Part shown: positions 1 through 9,030 of the stretch, piece by piece
Layout of the letters: the number at the start of each line of letters is the position of its first letter
Position numbering within the stretch: the first letter of the stretch is position 1
DNA from: Balneatrix alpica DSM 16621
GTDB lineage: Bacteria > Pseudomonadota > Gammaproteobacteria > Pseudomonadales > Balneatricaceae
Assembly (NCBI RefSeq): GCF_000619885.1
Contig: NZ_KK211040.1
Coordinates: 124,001 to 188,000, forward strand
Direction: 5' to 3'
DNA: 64,000 nt
The notes under the pieces: model-generated
Database searches by the model: none
Told to the model about the DNA's origin: nothing
Seen by the model: the letters and a program-made list of their open reading frames with translations, nothing else
Translations under genes and position numbers: made by a program

Positions 1-755
1 AACTCTTCATTCAGCTCAGGCAGCACAGGCTCGGCAACCTTAGTGACTTTAACCTTGAATACTGCAGGCTTACCTTTCAGGTTTTCCGCGTGGTATTCCT
101 CAGGGAAGTTCACTTCCAGATCTTTCTCAGCACCAGCTGCCAAGCCCAACAGGCCAGCTTCGAAGCCAGGAATCATAGAGTTGGAACCCAATACCAGCTC
201 GTAACCCTCGGCTTTGCCGCCTTCGAACGCTTCGCCATCAACAAAGCCTTCAAAATCCAGAGTAATACGATCGCCGTCAGCAGCCGCACGCTCAACGTCT
301 TGCCACTGAGACTGCTGCTTACGCAGCGTTTCAATCATGGTGTCAACATCAGCATCAGTTACGTCAGCAGACTGCTGCTCAATGTTCGCGGCTGCAAAGT
401 CAGCCAATTTGATTTCAGGGAACACTTCAAAAGTAGCAACGTACTGGAAGTCCTGACCTTCTTGATCCTGAGTCGGCTCAATAGCAGGAGAACCAGCGGG
501 ATTCAGCTTCTCCTGGGTTACAGCTTCAAAAAAGCTGGAGCGAATCAGATCGCTCAGTACATCCTGGCGAATACCTTTGCCATAACGCTGCTTCACCAGC
601 TTGGCCGGTACCTTACCCTTACGGAAGCCATCGACACGTACGGTACGAGCAGCATCTTTTAATTGCTTCTCTACATCCGCATCAATACGGGCCGCAGGAA
701 TGGTCACGGTCAGACGACGCTCCAGGGAGGTAGTCGCTTCAACGGAAACTTGCAT
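1..755 (-). CDS. tig: Trigger factor, N-terminal part (runs off the window)
   Basis: Ribosome-associated folding chaperone with peptidyl-prolyl isomerase activity that binds nascent chains at the exit tunnel. The visible 251 codons start MQVSVEATTS and include the ribosome-docking signature GFRKGKVP, followed by the start of the FKBP-type domain. The start is the ATG at 755, with GAGG eight bases upstream. The C-terminal part lies beyond position 1. It lies downstream of tRNA-Arg and tRNA-His on the same strand, an order I recall from Pseudomonas. Confidence 0.93.
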   Translation of the reverse strand, partial: MQVSVEATTSLERRLTVTIPAARIDADVEKQLKDAARTVRVDGFRKGKVPAKLVKQRYGKGIRQDVLSDLIRSSFFEAVTQEKLNPAGSPAIEPTQDQEGQDFQYVATFEVFPEIKLADFAAANIEQQSADVTDADVDTMIETLRKQQSQWQDVERAAADGDRITLDFEGFVDGEAFEGGKAEGYELVLGSNSMIPGFEAGLLGLAAGAEKDLEVNFPEEYHAENLKGKPAVFKVKVTKVAEPVLPELNEE

Positions 756-967
756 GAATCTGCCTCACAATGCTTAGCGCTAACTAAATTCTCGCTATGG
801 CTGGTGCGCTAAGAGCACCACTCAGGGTTCTCACCAACAAAGCCCAAAATAGACCTGGATAGCGAACTCTATCTTAAAGACGTGCATTCTCATTAAACCC
901 CACCTCGGAGTCAAGCACCTAAGACCTAAGGGCTTGTTTCTCGGCAAAGTTTTAGGCACTGAAGGAA

Positions 968-1043
968 TGGGGTGGGCGATGGGGCTTGAACCCACGACCG
1001 CCGGAATCACAATCCGGAGCTCTGCCAACTGAGCTACGCCCAC
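968..1043 (-). tRNA. tRNA-His (GTG)
   Basis: A 76-nt cloverleaf with acceptor stem GTGGGCG/CGCCCAC, anticodon loop TTGTGAT (anticodon GTG), and T-arm GTGGG/CCCAC-type pairing with TTCAAGC. The discriminator C and the 3' CCA are encoded. The base before the 5' end is G, which fits the G-1 that marks tRNA-His. An apparently identical copy lies at 6558 on the plus strand. Confidence 0.95.
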
Positions 1044-1068
1044 CATAACCTAGAGATACCATTTGACA

Positions 1069-1145
1069 TGGCGCGCCTGGCAGGACTCGAACCTGCAACC
1101 CTCGGCTTAGAAGGCCGATGCTCTATCCGGTTGAGCTACAAGCGC
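1069..1145 (-). tRNA. tRNA-Arg (TCT)
   Basis: A 77-nt cloverleaf. Acceptor GCGCTTG pairs with CAGGCGC through one G-T wobble, the anticodon loop is CTTCTAA (anticodon TCT), and the T loop is TTCGAGT. Discriminator G and CCA are encoded. It is the first gene of a tRNA-Arg/tRNA-His unit transcribed toward tig. Confidence 0.95.
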
Positions 1146-1191
1146 ACATCTTTCTGCTCGAGGGTGAGCAGCGCTGCCAAACGAGGCCGCA

Positions 1192-1219
1192 ATATTATCA
1201 TGAAATCCTCTAGGGTCAA
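1192..1219 (-). promoter_or_regulatory. Sigma-70-like promoter for the tRNA-Arg/tRNA-His unit
   Basis: On the minus strand TTGACC is followed after 16 bases by TAATAT. That is close to consensus and lies about 50 bp upstream of the tRNA-Arg 5' end. It could also drive tig by readthrough. Assigned by inspection only. Confidence 0.6.
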
Positions 1220-1325
1220 GGGCTTAGCGCTGACGATGGCCACGTGAATTTCAACCATTTGGCTCGCTTGGCAAAGCGTGCGAAAATTGCGCGGCAATTC
1301 GACAGCGAGGAAGACTCCCCCCACC

Positions 1326-2180
1326 ATGAGCGCACAACTCATTGATGGCAAAGCCATAGCCAAACAAGTAAGGGATCAGGTAGCCCGTGGTGTCCAAGCA
1401 CGCTTGGACGCTGGCAAGCGCCGCCCTGGCCTGGCCGTTATCTTAATCGGCCAAGATCCCGCCTCCCAGGTTTATGTAGGTAGCAAGCGACGCGCTTGCG
1501 AGGAAGTAGGCTTTTATTCTGAATCCTATGACTTACCCCAAGCCACCAGCCAAGAAGAGCTGGAAGCCTTGGTAGATCGCCTCAATGCAGACCCAAACAT
1601 AGATGGCATCTTGGTACAGTTGCCACTCCCGGCTCAACTAAATGCCGACTCTATCCTGGAACGCATCCGTCCTGATAAAGATGTGGATGGCTTCCATCCT
1701 TTTAATATGGGGCGCCTGGCTCAGCGCATGCCTCTGTTACGCCCCTGCACTCCCAAAGGCATCATGACGTTATTGAAGTCCACCGGAGTTGATATGTACG
1801 GCCTGGACGCTGTCATTGTCGGCGCCTCCAATATTGTGGGCCGCCCCATGACGCTGGAGCTTCTGCTGGCTGGCTGCACCGTGACTACAACCCACCGCTT
1901 TACTAGAGATCTAGCCGGTAAGGTTCAGGGCGCGGATCTGGTGGTGGTTGCCGTAGGCAAGCCTGGCATCGTAAAAGGAGAGTGGATCAAACCTGGTGCC
2001 ATTGTGATTGACGTGGGCATTAACCGTCTGGAAGACGGCAACCTGGTTGGTGACGTAGAGTTTGCCCCGGCCGCTGAGCGAGCCAGCTGGATTACTCCAG
2101 TTCCTGGCGGAGTCGGCCCTATGACAGTGGCAACTTTGATGGAAAACACCCTCTACGCCGCTGATCACTTGCACGACTAA
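1326..2180 (+). CDS. folD: Bifunctional methylenetetrahydrofolate dehydrogenase / methenyl-THF cyclohydrolase FolD
   Basis: Cytosolic one-carbon enzyme: NADP-dependent oxidation of 5,10-methylene-THF to methenyl-THF, then hydrolysis to 10-formyl-THF. The 284-residue length is typical. The catalytic YVGSK motif (Tyr50, Lys54), the dinucleotide-fold segment GASNIVGRP and the C-terminal [10 protein letters not shown] signature are all present. The ATG at 1326 (MSAQLIDGK) was chosen over an upstream in-frame start at 1278 because the extra 16 residues have no FolD character. It is divergent from the tRNA-tig unit. Confidence 0.96.
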   Translation: MSAQLIDGKAIAKQVRDQVARGVQARLDAGKRRPGLAVILIGQDPASQVYVGSKRRACEEVGFYSESYDLPQATSQEELEALVDRLNADPNIDGILVQLPLPAQLNADSILERIRPDKDVDGFHPFNMGRLAQRMPLLRPCTPKGIMTLLKSTGVDMYGLDAVIVGASNIVGRPMTLELLLAGCTVTTTHRFTRDLAGKVQGADLVVVAVGKPGIVKGEWIKPGAIVIDVGINRLEDGNLVGDVEFAPAAERASWITPVPGGVGPMTVATLMENTLYAADHLHD

Positions 2181-2200
2181 TCCTGTGCATTCTTAACATT

Positions 2201-2241
2201 AGCAGGATAGACCCCTCATCATTACCAGGGTCTATCCTGCT
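2201..2241. terminator. Bidirectional hairpin between folD and the acyl-CoA dehydrogenase gene
   Basis: A 14-bp perfect inverted repeat (AGCAGGATAGACCC and its complement) with a short loop, lying between two convergent genes. There is no long T-run on either side. Confidence 0.65.
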
Positions 2242-2247
2242 TAATCC

Positions 2248-4008
2248 TTAATACCAGTCGGCGGCAAACCCAGCCAAAGCCAGCCCTCCGGCCGCAACAG
2301 TTTGCGCATAGGCCTGAGCACGGGGTAACACCTGCTCCATATAGAACTGACTGCTCACCAGCTTAGCCTGATAAAAACTTCCCTGCTCCCGCTTTGGCCA
2401 AGCTTTTAACGCCGCCAGCCCCATTTGCCATCCACCTGCCAAAGTACTGAGTTGCATCATGTAAGGATAAGCAACCGCCGCCATAGCCTGCTGATCACTC
2501 CCCTGTTCCAACACCCATGCCAAGCTTTGCCGCCCCTGCTGCTCCGCTGTCTGTAAGCGCTCAGCAAGCAACTGCAGCGCCGGCACCTCACTTAGCTGGC
2601 GCACAACATCAGCCACCTCATCTAACCACTGACTGACCGCCTGCCCTTTATCAAAAAGAGTCTTACGACCAATCATGTCTAGCGCTTGAATACCATTAGT
2701 ACCCTCATAAATCGCCAGAATACGAGCATCACGATAATGCTGAGCCGCACCGGTTTCTTCGATATAACCCATACCTCCGTGCACCTGCACGCCTAACGAG
2801 GTCACTTCCTGCGCCAGCTCAGTACACCACCCCTTAACAATCGGCGTTAATAACGCCGCTCGCGCCTGCCAGAATGAACGCTGCGACTCATCTCCCTTAT
2901 GGGCACGATCCATCGCTGCCGCACACTGATAAGCCAATGCCCTCCCCGCTTCATTAATAACCCGCATACTAAGTAGCATTCGCTGCACATCCGGGTGCGC
3001 CAAAATGGCTCCGCGCTCGCGCTGACCTACCGGCACCCCCTGCACCCGCTCACGCGCATAGGCAACAGCCTGCTGATAAGCCCGCTCACCAATGGCGACG
3101 CCCTGCAAACCCACAGAGAGGCGCGCATGATTCATCATGGTAAACATACACACCAACCCCTGATGCGGCTGACCAATCAAATAACCCACCGCTCCCGCCT
3201 GATCACCAAAACTCATGACACAGGTCGGACTCCCATGGATACCCAGCTTGTGCTCCAAGGCAGTGGCCTGCAGATCATTACGCTGCCCCAGACTACCATC
3301 GGCATTAACCAGGTACTTAGGCACAGCAAACAGAGAGATACCCTTCACCCCTTCCGGTGCATCCGGCAGACGTGCCAGCACCAGGTGGATGATATTCTCC
3401 GCACAATCATGCTCCCCCCAGGTAATAAAGATTTTCTGCCCTTTAATCAGGTAGTGATCTCCTTGCGGCTCCGCTTTAGCACGCAACAAGGCCAAGTCCG
3501 ATCCCGCCTGGGGTTCGGTCAAATTCATCGTCCCCGTCCACTCACCACTGATCAATTTTGCCAGGTAGGCCTCTTTTAACTCTGCCGTAGCATGGGAACT
3601 GAGCGCCTCAATCGCCCCCTGAGTTAACATCGGACACAAGGCAAAACCCATATTGGCGCTATGCCACATCTCCTGCACTGCCAGCGCCAGCACTTCGGGT
3701 AAACCTTGCCCACCATACTCAGGAGAAGCCGCCAAACTGGTCCAACCACCTTCAACCAATTGCTGGTAGGCCTGGGCAAACCCCTCCGCAGTCTTCACTT
3801 CAGCATTTTCAAGCTTAGCGCCCTGCTGATCGCCTACCCGATTCAAGGGCGCCAACACCTCCGCAGCCAAACGCGCTGCTTCTTCTAACACCGCCTGCAG
3901 CAGATCTGGCGTTGCCTCCTCATAGCCAGGAAGCTGGCTAATCTCTGCCATCCCCACCAACTCATCCAAGACAAATTGCATATCCTGTACAGGCGCTTGA
4001 TAACTCAT
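2248..4008 (-). CDS. Acyl-CoA dehydrogenase with extended C-terminal domain (FadE/DmdC-like)
   Basis: FAD-dependent enzyme introducing the alpha,beta double bond into acyl-CoA thioesters. The TEPQAGSD and IYEGTNGIQ motifs are diagnostic; in this family the Glu of the YEGT loop is the usual catalytic base. At 586 residues it belongs to the long group with an extra C-terminal helical domain, which includes fatty acyl and 3-methylmercaptopropionyl-CoA dehydrogenases; the substrate cannot be fixed from sequence. The ATG at 4008 (MSYQAP) was preferred to 4026 because GGAAAGGA precedes it closely. The MaoC-type hydratase gene is divergent from it, consistent with acyl-CoA metabolism. Confidence 0.88.
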   Translation of the reverse strand: MSYQAPVQDMQFVLDELVGMAEISQLPGYEEATPDLLQAVLEEAARLAAEVLAPLNRVGDQQGAKLENAEVKTAEGFAQAYQQLVEGGWTSLAASPEYGGQGLPEVLALAVQEMWHSANMGFALCPMLTQGAIEALSSHATAELKEAYLAKLISGEWTGTMNLTEPQAGSDLALLRAKAEPQGDHYLIKGQKIFITWGEHDCAENIIHLVLARLPDAPEGVKGISLFAVPKYLVNADGSLGQRNDLQATALEHKLGIHGSPTCVMSFGDQAGAVGYLIGQPHQGLVCMFTMMNHARLSVGLQGVAIGERAYQQAVAYARERVQGVPVGQRERGAILAHPDVQRMLLSMRVINEAGRALAYQCAAAMDRAHKGDESQRSFWQARAALLTPIVKGWCTELAQEVTSLGVQVHGGMGYIEETGAAQHYRDARILAIYEGTNGIQALDMIGRKTLFDKGQAVSQWLDEVADVVRQLSEVPALQLLAERLQTAEQQGRQSLAWVLEQGSDQQAMAAVAYPYMMQLSTLAGGWQMGLAALKAWPKREQGSFYQAKLVSSQFYMEQVLPRAQAYAQTVAAGGLALAGFAADWY

Positions 4009-4163
4009 ATCCTTTCCCTTCAACAAAGCAGAGTGATGTGCCTGTTATAGCACAACAAATTAGGGTTTTCCCTAATAAAAAGTCGCAAGCGCTAGACTCC
4101 TCTCACCCCCTCACCTAAGATGCCAGCACTTGTTCCTCCACCCGTCTTAGCAAGGAATCGCCT

Positions 4164-4595
4164 ATGCAGTCACTACATGGTTATTATCTGGAAGACTTAT
4201 CCGTTGGCATGAGTGCCTCCTTCGGCAAAACCATTGCAGAAGCTGATGTGTACCAGTTTGCTGGCATCACCGGTGACTTTAACCCTGTCCATGTCAATGC
4301 AGAGTTTGCCGCAAACACTATCTTTGAACAGCGTATTGCCCATGGAATGCTAAGTGCCGGCTTGATTTCCGCTGTACTAGGCATGTGCCTCCCTGGGCCC
4401 GGCGCTATTTACGTTGACCAGTCGTTAAAATTCAAAGCGCCGGTCTTTATCGGTGATACCTTGACTGCCGTCGCCACCATTGAAGCAATTGATGAGCGCC
4501 GCCGCCGTGTGACGTTAAAAACAGAATGTTTAGTGGGAGAAAAAGTGGTTGCCACCGGCCAAGCCACATTAATGGTTGACCGCCGCCCCGAATAA
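4164..4595 (+). CDS. MaoC-like (R)-specific enoyl-CoA hydratase
   Basis: A 143-residue single hot-dog-fold protein. The hydratase-2 motif GDFNPVH carries the presumed catalytic pair Asp38 and His43. PhaJ-type members convert trans-2-enoyl-CoA to (R)-3-hydroxyacyl-CoA and can feed beta-oxidation intermediates into polyhydroxyalkanoate. The window has a PHA synthase at 17.3 kb and a divergent acyl-CoA dehydrogenase here, so a PhaJ-like role is plausible but inferred. It is followed 20 bp later by the isochorismatase-like gene, probably in the same operon. Confidence 0.85.
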   Translation: MQSLHGYYLEDLSVGMSASFGKTIAEADVYQFAGITGDFNPVHVNAEFAANTIFEQRIAHGMLSAGLISAVLGMCLPGPGAIYVDQSLKFKAPVFIGDTLTAVATIEAIDERRRRVTLKTECLVGEKVVATGQATLMVDRRPE

Positions 4596-4615
4596 GCCAA
4601 TCGCGAGAACCGCCC

Positions 4616-5155
4616 ATGCTAATTGACGCCCAAAACTCGTGTTTACTGATCGTAGATGTGCAGGACAAGCTTCTACCAGCCATTACTGATGCAGATGAAC
4701 TACTTGCCAACCAGTGCTGGCTGACCGAAATCGCCACCTACCTCAAACAGCCACAAATTATTAGCGAACAGTATCCTCGTGGACTAGGCCACACTGTCGA
4801 GCCGTTATGGGAGCGCTGCAACCAAACGCCTGCATTAGAAAAAATGAGCTTCTCCTGTGCGGCAGACCCCGGCTGCATGGCCGCACTAGCCCCCTACAAT
4901 CAAGTGGTAGTAATCGGCATTGAAGCCCATGTTTGTGTACTACAAAGCGTGCTGGAACTACTACAGAACGGCAAACAGGTTTTTGTCGTAGCCGATGCTG
5001 TCGGCTCACGTTCTGAACTAGACAAAGAGCTAGCCTTAGCTCGAATGGACAGCGCTGGCGCGCACATCGTCAGCAGAGAAATGGTGGTATTTGAGTGGTT
5101 ACGTCGAGCCGGCAGTGACGAGTTTCGCCATATCAGCCGCACCTTTTTACGCTAG
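4616..5155 (+). CDS. Isochorismatase-family cysteine hydrolase
   Basis: A 179-residue alpha/beta hydrolase of the isochorismatase/nicotinamidase superfamily. The family triad is visible as Asp14 (VDVQDK), Lys76 (EKMSF) and Cys107 (AHVCVLQ). Members cleave C-N or ether-type bonds in small metabolites; nothing nearby (no siderophore or NAD salvage genes) identifies the substrate. The gene lies 20 bp downstream of the MaoC gene and ends at a strong terminator. Confidence 0.85.
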   Translation: MLIDAQNSCLLIVDVQDKLLPAITDADELLANQCWLTEIATYLKQPQIISEQYPRGLGHTVEPLWERCNQTPALEKMSFSCAADPGCMAALAPYNQVVVIGIEAHVCVLQSVLELLQNGKQVFVVADAVGSRSELDKELALARMDSAGAHIVSREMVVFEWLRRAGSDEFRHISRTFLR

Positions 5156-5193
5156 GCACATCCTTGTCGCAGCCACTTTATTTGCTCTAAACA

Positions 5194-5217
5194 AAAAAGC
5201 CGGGTAGCCGGCTTTTT
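5194..5217. terminator. Rho-independent terminator
   Basis: Stem AGCCGG/CCGGCT with a 4-base loop, flanked by A-run and T-run, so it can work in both directions between two convergent genes. Confidence 0.85.
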
Positions 5218-5280
5218 CATCAATCTGCCTCCCCCTGCAGGGTTGGCTCTTTCAATATAGAACACAGACGCTGTACGCCT

Positions 5281-6399
5281 TTAAGCGTGCAAGCGCGCCT
5301 GTAAACGTTTCACTTCTTCCTCTCTAGCAAGCAAATTACTTTGCTGCTGCTTCAGCTGAGCTTTCAGCTTCAAGAGTTCATCATCACGCTCATTCACTTG
5401 CTGGCGCAACTCAGCCTCGCGACGTGCGCTATCCATCGCATTACTAGAAAGCTTTTTGTTCAGCTCTTTATACTCATGCTCAAGCTGCTGTACCCGATCT
5501 TCCAGACGCTTGTTCTTATTCACTTCCGCCAGAATCTGCGCATTGAGCTTCGTTGCATCTCTATTGGAGTTAGCCGTTTCCAGGCGATAGCCCTTCAGCT
5601 CCTGCTCCAGATTGCGAATCTGTGTCTGCTGAGTTTCAACCTTCACCTCGCCACGCGCCACTTCCGCCTGCAAATCATGAATCTGGCGCGTTAAAGCAGC
5701 TTCCTTCTTCCCACTTTCATCTTTATTTTGCTCAATCACCAAACGCAGGTGGCTCACTTCCGACTTCTGCTTGGCAAGCTGCTCTTGCGCACGGGCCTGC
5801 TCTTCTTTTAGACGCTGATCAAACTGCTGACGCATCTCTTCTTTGCTTTTCGCCACCCGCTCCAGCTCATGCCGCGCTTCACGCTCACGCTCTTCATATT
5901 GATTACGCGTCTGGGTTTCTGCATGTAGATTAGCCTTCAATACAGACACTTCGGCCTGTAGAGCCTTATTGCGCTGCTCCAACTCCTCCACCCGCTCTTT
6001 GAGCTGCTCAATACGCAGTTCCTGGGCTTCAGACTCACCACGCATCCGCTCTAGTTGATGGGCCTTATCCTGCTCCAACTCATCCAAGCGCATCTGCATA
6101 TTACGGCGCTCAGCTTCCAGTTGATCACTAGCATGCTTAACCGCATGCTCCCACAACTGGGAAATCGTGGTTACCACCTCTTTCGGCAAATCAGCAGCTA
6201 TGGGCATGCGAAACTGCACGCGCTGCGGTACCTGCAACCACCAATCCTGCAACGCCTGCTGCAGCAGAATATCGTCCAGCTCCGGCAAACGTGCGGCCAG
6301 CTGACGCACACTGGGCTCAATCCCGGCCATTAAAAGGTCATCTGCCGCTGCAAATACCAGCTCTCGCTGCGTCTTGCCCATCATGCTAAGCAACCCCAT
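5281..6399 (-). CDS. KfrA-like DNA-binding coiled-coil protein
   Basis: A 372-residue protein. Residues about 10-55 resemble the KfrA N-terminal helix-turn-helix region (VFAAADDLLMAGIEPSVRQL). From about residue 88 to the end it is an almost unbroken Glu/Gln/Lys/Arg-rich heptad coiled coil. KfrA proteins of IncP and IncU plasmids bind their own promoter and support partition through long coiled coils; chromosomal relatives are mostly uncharacterised. The start at 6399 has AAGGA six bases upstream. No parA/parB, replication or conjugation gene is nearby, so it is not an obvious plasmid remnant. Confidence 0.75.
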   Translation of the reverse strand: MGLLSMMGKTQRELVFAAADDLLMAGIEPSVRQLAARLPELDDILLQQALQDWWLQVPQRVQFRMPIAADLPKEVVTTISQLWEHAVKHASDQLEAERRNMQMRLDELEQDKAHQLERMRGESEAQELRIEQLKERVEELEQRNKALQAEVSVLKANLHAETQTRNQYEEREREARHELERVAKSKEEMRQQFDQRLKEEQARAQEQLAKQKSEVSHLRLVIEQNKDESGKKEAALTRQIHDLQAEVARGEVKVETQQTQIRNLEQELKGYRLETANSNRDATKLNAQILAEVNKNKRLEDRVQQLEHEYKELNKKLSSNAMDSARREAELRQQVNERDDELLKLKAQLKQQQSNLLAREEEVKRLQARLHA

Positions 6400-6487
6400 C
6401 CAATCCTTACTTAATCAGTGGCGGCATTGTAACCCAGCCACCCATCCCACCCTATAGATAAAATTTAAGAAAATCTTAGGTTTAGGC

Positions 6488-6515
6488 TTGACTCCAAATT
6501 ATTTGCCACTATGAT
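6488..6515 (+). promoter_or_regulatory. Sigma-70-like promoter for the second tRNA-His
   Basis: TTGACT, a 16-base spacer and TATGAT end about 42 bp before the tRNA 5' end. This gives the second tRNA-His its own promoter. Confidence 0.6.
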
Positions 6516-6557
6516 ACGCAGCCATTCGCAGCGACCTGCTGCAAATAAGAGTCAATG

Positions 6558-6633
6558 GTGGGCGTAGCTCAGTTGGCAGAGCTCCGGATTGTGATTCCGG
6601 CGGTCGTGGGTTCAAGCCCCATCGCCCACCCCA
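6558..6633 (+). tRNA. tRNA-His (GTG), second copy
   Basis: By direct reading it matches the tRNA-His at 968-1043 throughout the 76 nt, including encoded CCA, and shares a few flanking bases (G before the 5' end, TTCC after the CCA). It has its own upstream promoter. It sits alone between the KfrA-like gene and the sensor kinase, whereas the first copy is in the tig-linked tRNA unit. Confidence 0.95.
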
Positions 6634-6669
6634 TTCCCTCTTCATTTATCGGCATGCTAGTCTAGCCGA

Positions 6670-8415
6670 ATGTCAGAACCCAACACCCCCCAACCCTCGC
6701 TATCTCAGCTCAATCAATGGCATCAACTCAAGTGCCAGGATCAGCTGCTGCAGGGCATTTTCAACTTCATCAACACTCACTCCCCAGGCGAAGCTAAACT
6801 CACTCCAGCCTCCTCGAGCAAACCGCACACACATCGCAGCCCCAGCTGGCAACTCGACCTTAGCCCCCGCTGCAGCCAACAACACCAGGCACTGCTGGAC
6901 TGGCTTAAGGCTCGCCTGCATGAACTCGCTGACAGGCAACGCTTACAACAGGAACACCACTTCTATCGGCAAATTGCCGAGAAGTCGACCGACATGATCT
7001 CCTGCCACACTCACGACACCTGGACCTTCACCTATGCTTCTGCCGCCATCACGCCACTATTAGGCTACAGTCCCGAAGAAGTCGTTGGCCTACCCGCCTA
7101 TGAACTGTTTCACCCTGATGATGCCCGTGCCGTGATTGAACGCGCCCCCAGCGTGATTTACGAAAAAGGCTTTTACACCAACACCTATCGCTTCAAACGC
7201 AAAGACGGCAGTTATACCTGGCTGGAAACCACCACTCGCTCACTGCGCAGTGACCAGGGTAATAGTAGCGGCTACATCTGCATCTCCCGCGATGTTAGCC
7301 GACGCATGCGTCAGCAGCTCAGCCAACAACGCCTGGCCAGCCTGGTGGAAGCCAGTAGCGATCTGGCATTGTTTTTTGATGGGCAGTTTCACCTGACCTA
7401 TGCCAATTCCGCCGCACGCCAGTTACTGCAATTGCCTGAAGAGTTGAATCAGCACCCTCTACAACAACTCTTTACCCCACAGGACTGGCAGGCTTTAACG
7501 GAGCAAATCGAACAAGGCCCCCCCAACTTACACTGGCGCCAGCTATGCGACCTCCTTAGTCCTGATGAGCCCATTCCTGTCGAGCTGCACCTGCAAAGCC
7601 ATCATCATCGCTATCTCAGCCAACCCTTTTTCTCCTTACTGGCCCGCGACCGCCGTCCCGAATTACAGGCCGAGGCAGAACATCGACAACATCTGCAGGA
7701 ACTGGCCCACATCAGCCGCGTTATTTCAATGGGAGAACTCGCCTCAGGCCTGGCCCATGAACTGAACCAACCACTGGCCGCAATCAACAACTATGCCAGT
7801 GGCAGTCTGCGCCGCCTCCCTGCCCACTGGCAGCAACAATACCCCTTTGTCAGCCAGGCGCTACACAAGATCAGCGAACAAGCCATGCGTGCCGCTGCCA
7901 TTATCAGCCGTATGCGCCACTTCTTGCGCAAAGACGAATACCGCCGCCAACGCCTCGACCTGCATCTATTAGTGCGCAAAACCCTGGAGTGGTTTGAGGA
8001 TGAAGCCAGACGCCAACACATTCTGATCAACCTGCAAGCAAATGGCAGCTATTGGGTTGAAGGCGACCCCATCCAGATCGAACAAATTCTGGTCAATTTA
8101 TTGAAAAATGCCGTCGATGCCTCGCTCGAATCCGGCCCCAAGCGCTGGAAACGCATTCAACTTAGCCTTGAGCAACAAGGTGAGGAAATTCAGCTGCGGG
8201 TACAGGATCAAGGCCACGGCATTGCAGCAGAATTGCTTGCCAAAATTTTTGAACAGTTTTTTACTACCAAAAGCGGCGGACTAGGCATGGGTCTTGCCAT
8301 TAGCCGCTCATTGGCCGAAGCCCACAACGGCCGTCTCGAAGCCAATAGCCAACCAGGCCAAGGCAGCTGCTTTATCCTGAGCCTGCCCGCCCTCAGCCCA
8401 CAGGAAGCGAGTTAA
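6670..8415 (+). CDS. Soluble PAS-PAS sensor histidine kinase
   Basis: A 581-residue kinase without evident membrane segments or signal peptide, so cytoplasmic. The order is a Gln-rich N-terminus, PAS (about 100-215) with PAC-like RKDGSYTWLE, a second PAS-like region (about 222-290), a HisKA H-box GLAHELNQP with phospho-accepting His363, then HATPase_c with N-box NLLKNAVDA, G1 DQGHGI and G2 GGLGMGL. The layout resembles FixL/TtrS-type kinases, but I see no clear heme-PAS signature, so the signal is unknown. The regulator gene starts at the very next base, so the two form one operon. Confidence 0.9.
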   Translation: MSEPNTPQPSLSQLNQWHQLKCQDQLLQGIFNFINTHSPGEAKLTPASSSKPHTHRSPSWQLDLSPRCSQQHQALLDWLKARLHELADRQRLQQEHHFYRQIAEKSTDMISCHTHDTWTFTYASAAITPLLGYSPEEVVGLPAYELFHPDDARAVIERAPSVIYEKGFYTNTYRFKRKDGSYTWLETTTRSLRSDQGNSSGYICISRDVSRRMRQQLSQQRLASLVEASSDLALFFDGQFHLTYANSAARQLLQLPEELNQHPLQQLFTPQDWQALTEQIEQGPPNLHWRQLCDLLSPDEPIPVELHLQSHHHRYLSQPFFSLLARDRRPELQAEAEHRQHLQELAHISRVISMGELASGLAHELNQPLAAINNYASGSLRRLPAHWQQQYPFVSQALHKISEQAMRAAAIISRMRHFLRKDEYRRQRLDLHLLVRKTLEWFEDEARRQHILINLQANGSYWVEGDPIQIEQILVNLLKNAVDASLESGPKRWKRIQLSLEQQGEEIQLRVQDQGHGIAAELLAKIFEQFFTTKSGGLGMGLAISRSLAEAHNGRLEANSQPGQGSCFILSLPALSPQEAS

Positions 8416-9030
8416 GTGTCCTTACCCGAAGCCACCATCTATATCCTGGATGATGATGACGCCCTGCGTGATTCCTTGCAGTGGCTATTAGAAGCTGAGG
8501 GCCTCCAAGCCCAAGGCTATGCTGATCCCCATGCCTTTTTCCATGCGTACGACCCAGAGCGTCCTGGCTGCCTGTTACTCGACATCCGCATGCCTGGCAT
8601 GAGCGGCCTGCAGGTACAGCAACACTTGCATGAACTCCATATCACACTGCCTGTCATCGTCATGACCGGCCATGGTGACGTCCCCCTGGCCGTAACAGCA
8701 ATGAAACAAGGCGCCCTCGACTTTCTGGAAAAACCTTTCAACGACCAAACCCTTCTGGATCGTGTCCAGCAAGCGCTACACCAGGATTTGCAGCAATTTA
8801 GCCAACGCCAACAGCTGCAAAGCTTACAAAATCGCTATGCCAGCTTGACCAAACGCGAGAAAGAAGTGATGCATTGGGTAGTCCGGGGACTAGCCAACAA
8901 AGATATTGCAGACACTCTTGGCATTAGCCGTAAAACCATCGAAGTTCATCGGGCTAATGCCATGGAGAAAATGGCGGCCAACTCCCTGGCCGAATTGGTG
9001 CAGATTGCACTGCAGTTAGGTGAGGTCTAA
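8416..9030 (+). CDS. FixJ/NarL-type response regulator
   Basis: A 204-residue two-domain regulator. The receiver domain has the acidic cluster near residues 12-15, phospho-acceptor Asp56 (LLLDIRMPG), and the switch Thr and Lys residues in VMTGHGD and EKPF. A LuxR-type helix-turn-helix (about 140-195, LTKREKEV and [10 protein letters not shown]) follows. It starts with GTG directly abutting the kinase TAA, indicating translational coupling. The last 15 bp overlap the end of convergent rluC. Target genes are not evident. Confidence 0.92.
   Translation: MSLPEATIYILDDDDALRDSLQWLLEAEGLQAQGYADPHAFFHAYDPERPGCLLLDIRMPGMSGLQVQQHLHELHITLPVIVMTGHGDVPLAVTAMKQGALDFLEKPFNDQTLLDRVQQALHQDLQQFSQRQQLQSLQNRYASLTKREKEVMHWVVRGLANKDIADTLGISRKTIEVHRANAMEKMAANSLAELVQIALQLGEV

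Noticed and set aside
90-662. A 190-codon plus-strand open frame
   Set aside because: It is antisense to trigger factor, whose minus-strand translation matches the family throughout this stretch.
5281-6399. An integrated plasmid or genomic island around the KfrA-like gene and the adjacent tRNA-His
   Set aside because: No integrase, attachment-site repeat, replication or partition gene is present, and flanking genes look like core genes.
9016-9030. Overlapping convergent gene ends (regulator/rluC here, also tatD/glutaredoxin at 15532-15551) as possible frameshifts
   Set aside because: Both proteins in each pair have normal lengths and C-termini; these are ordinary tail-to-tail overlaps.
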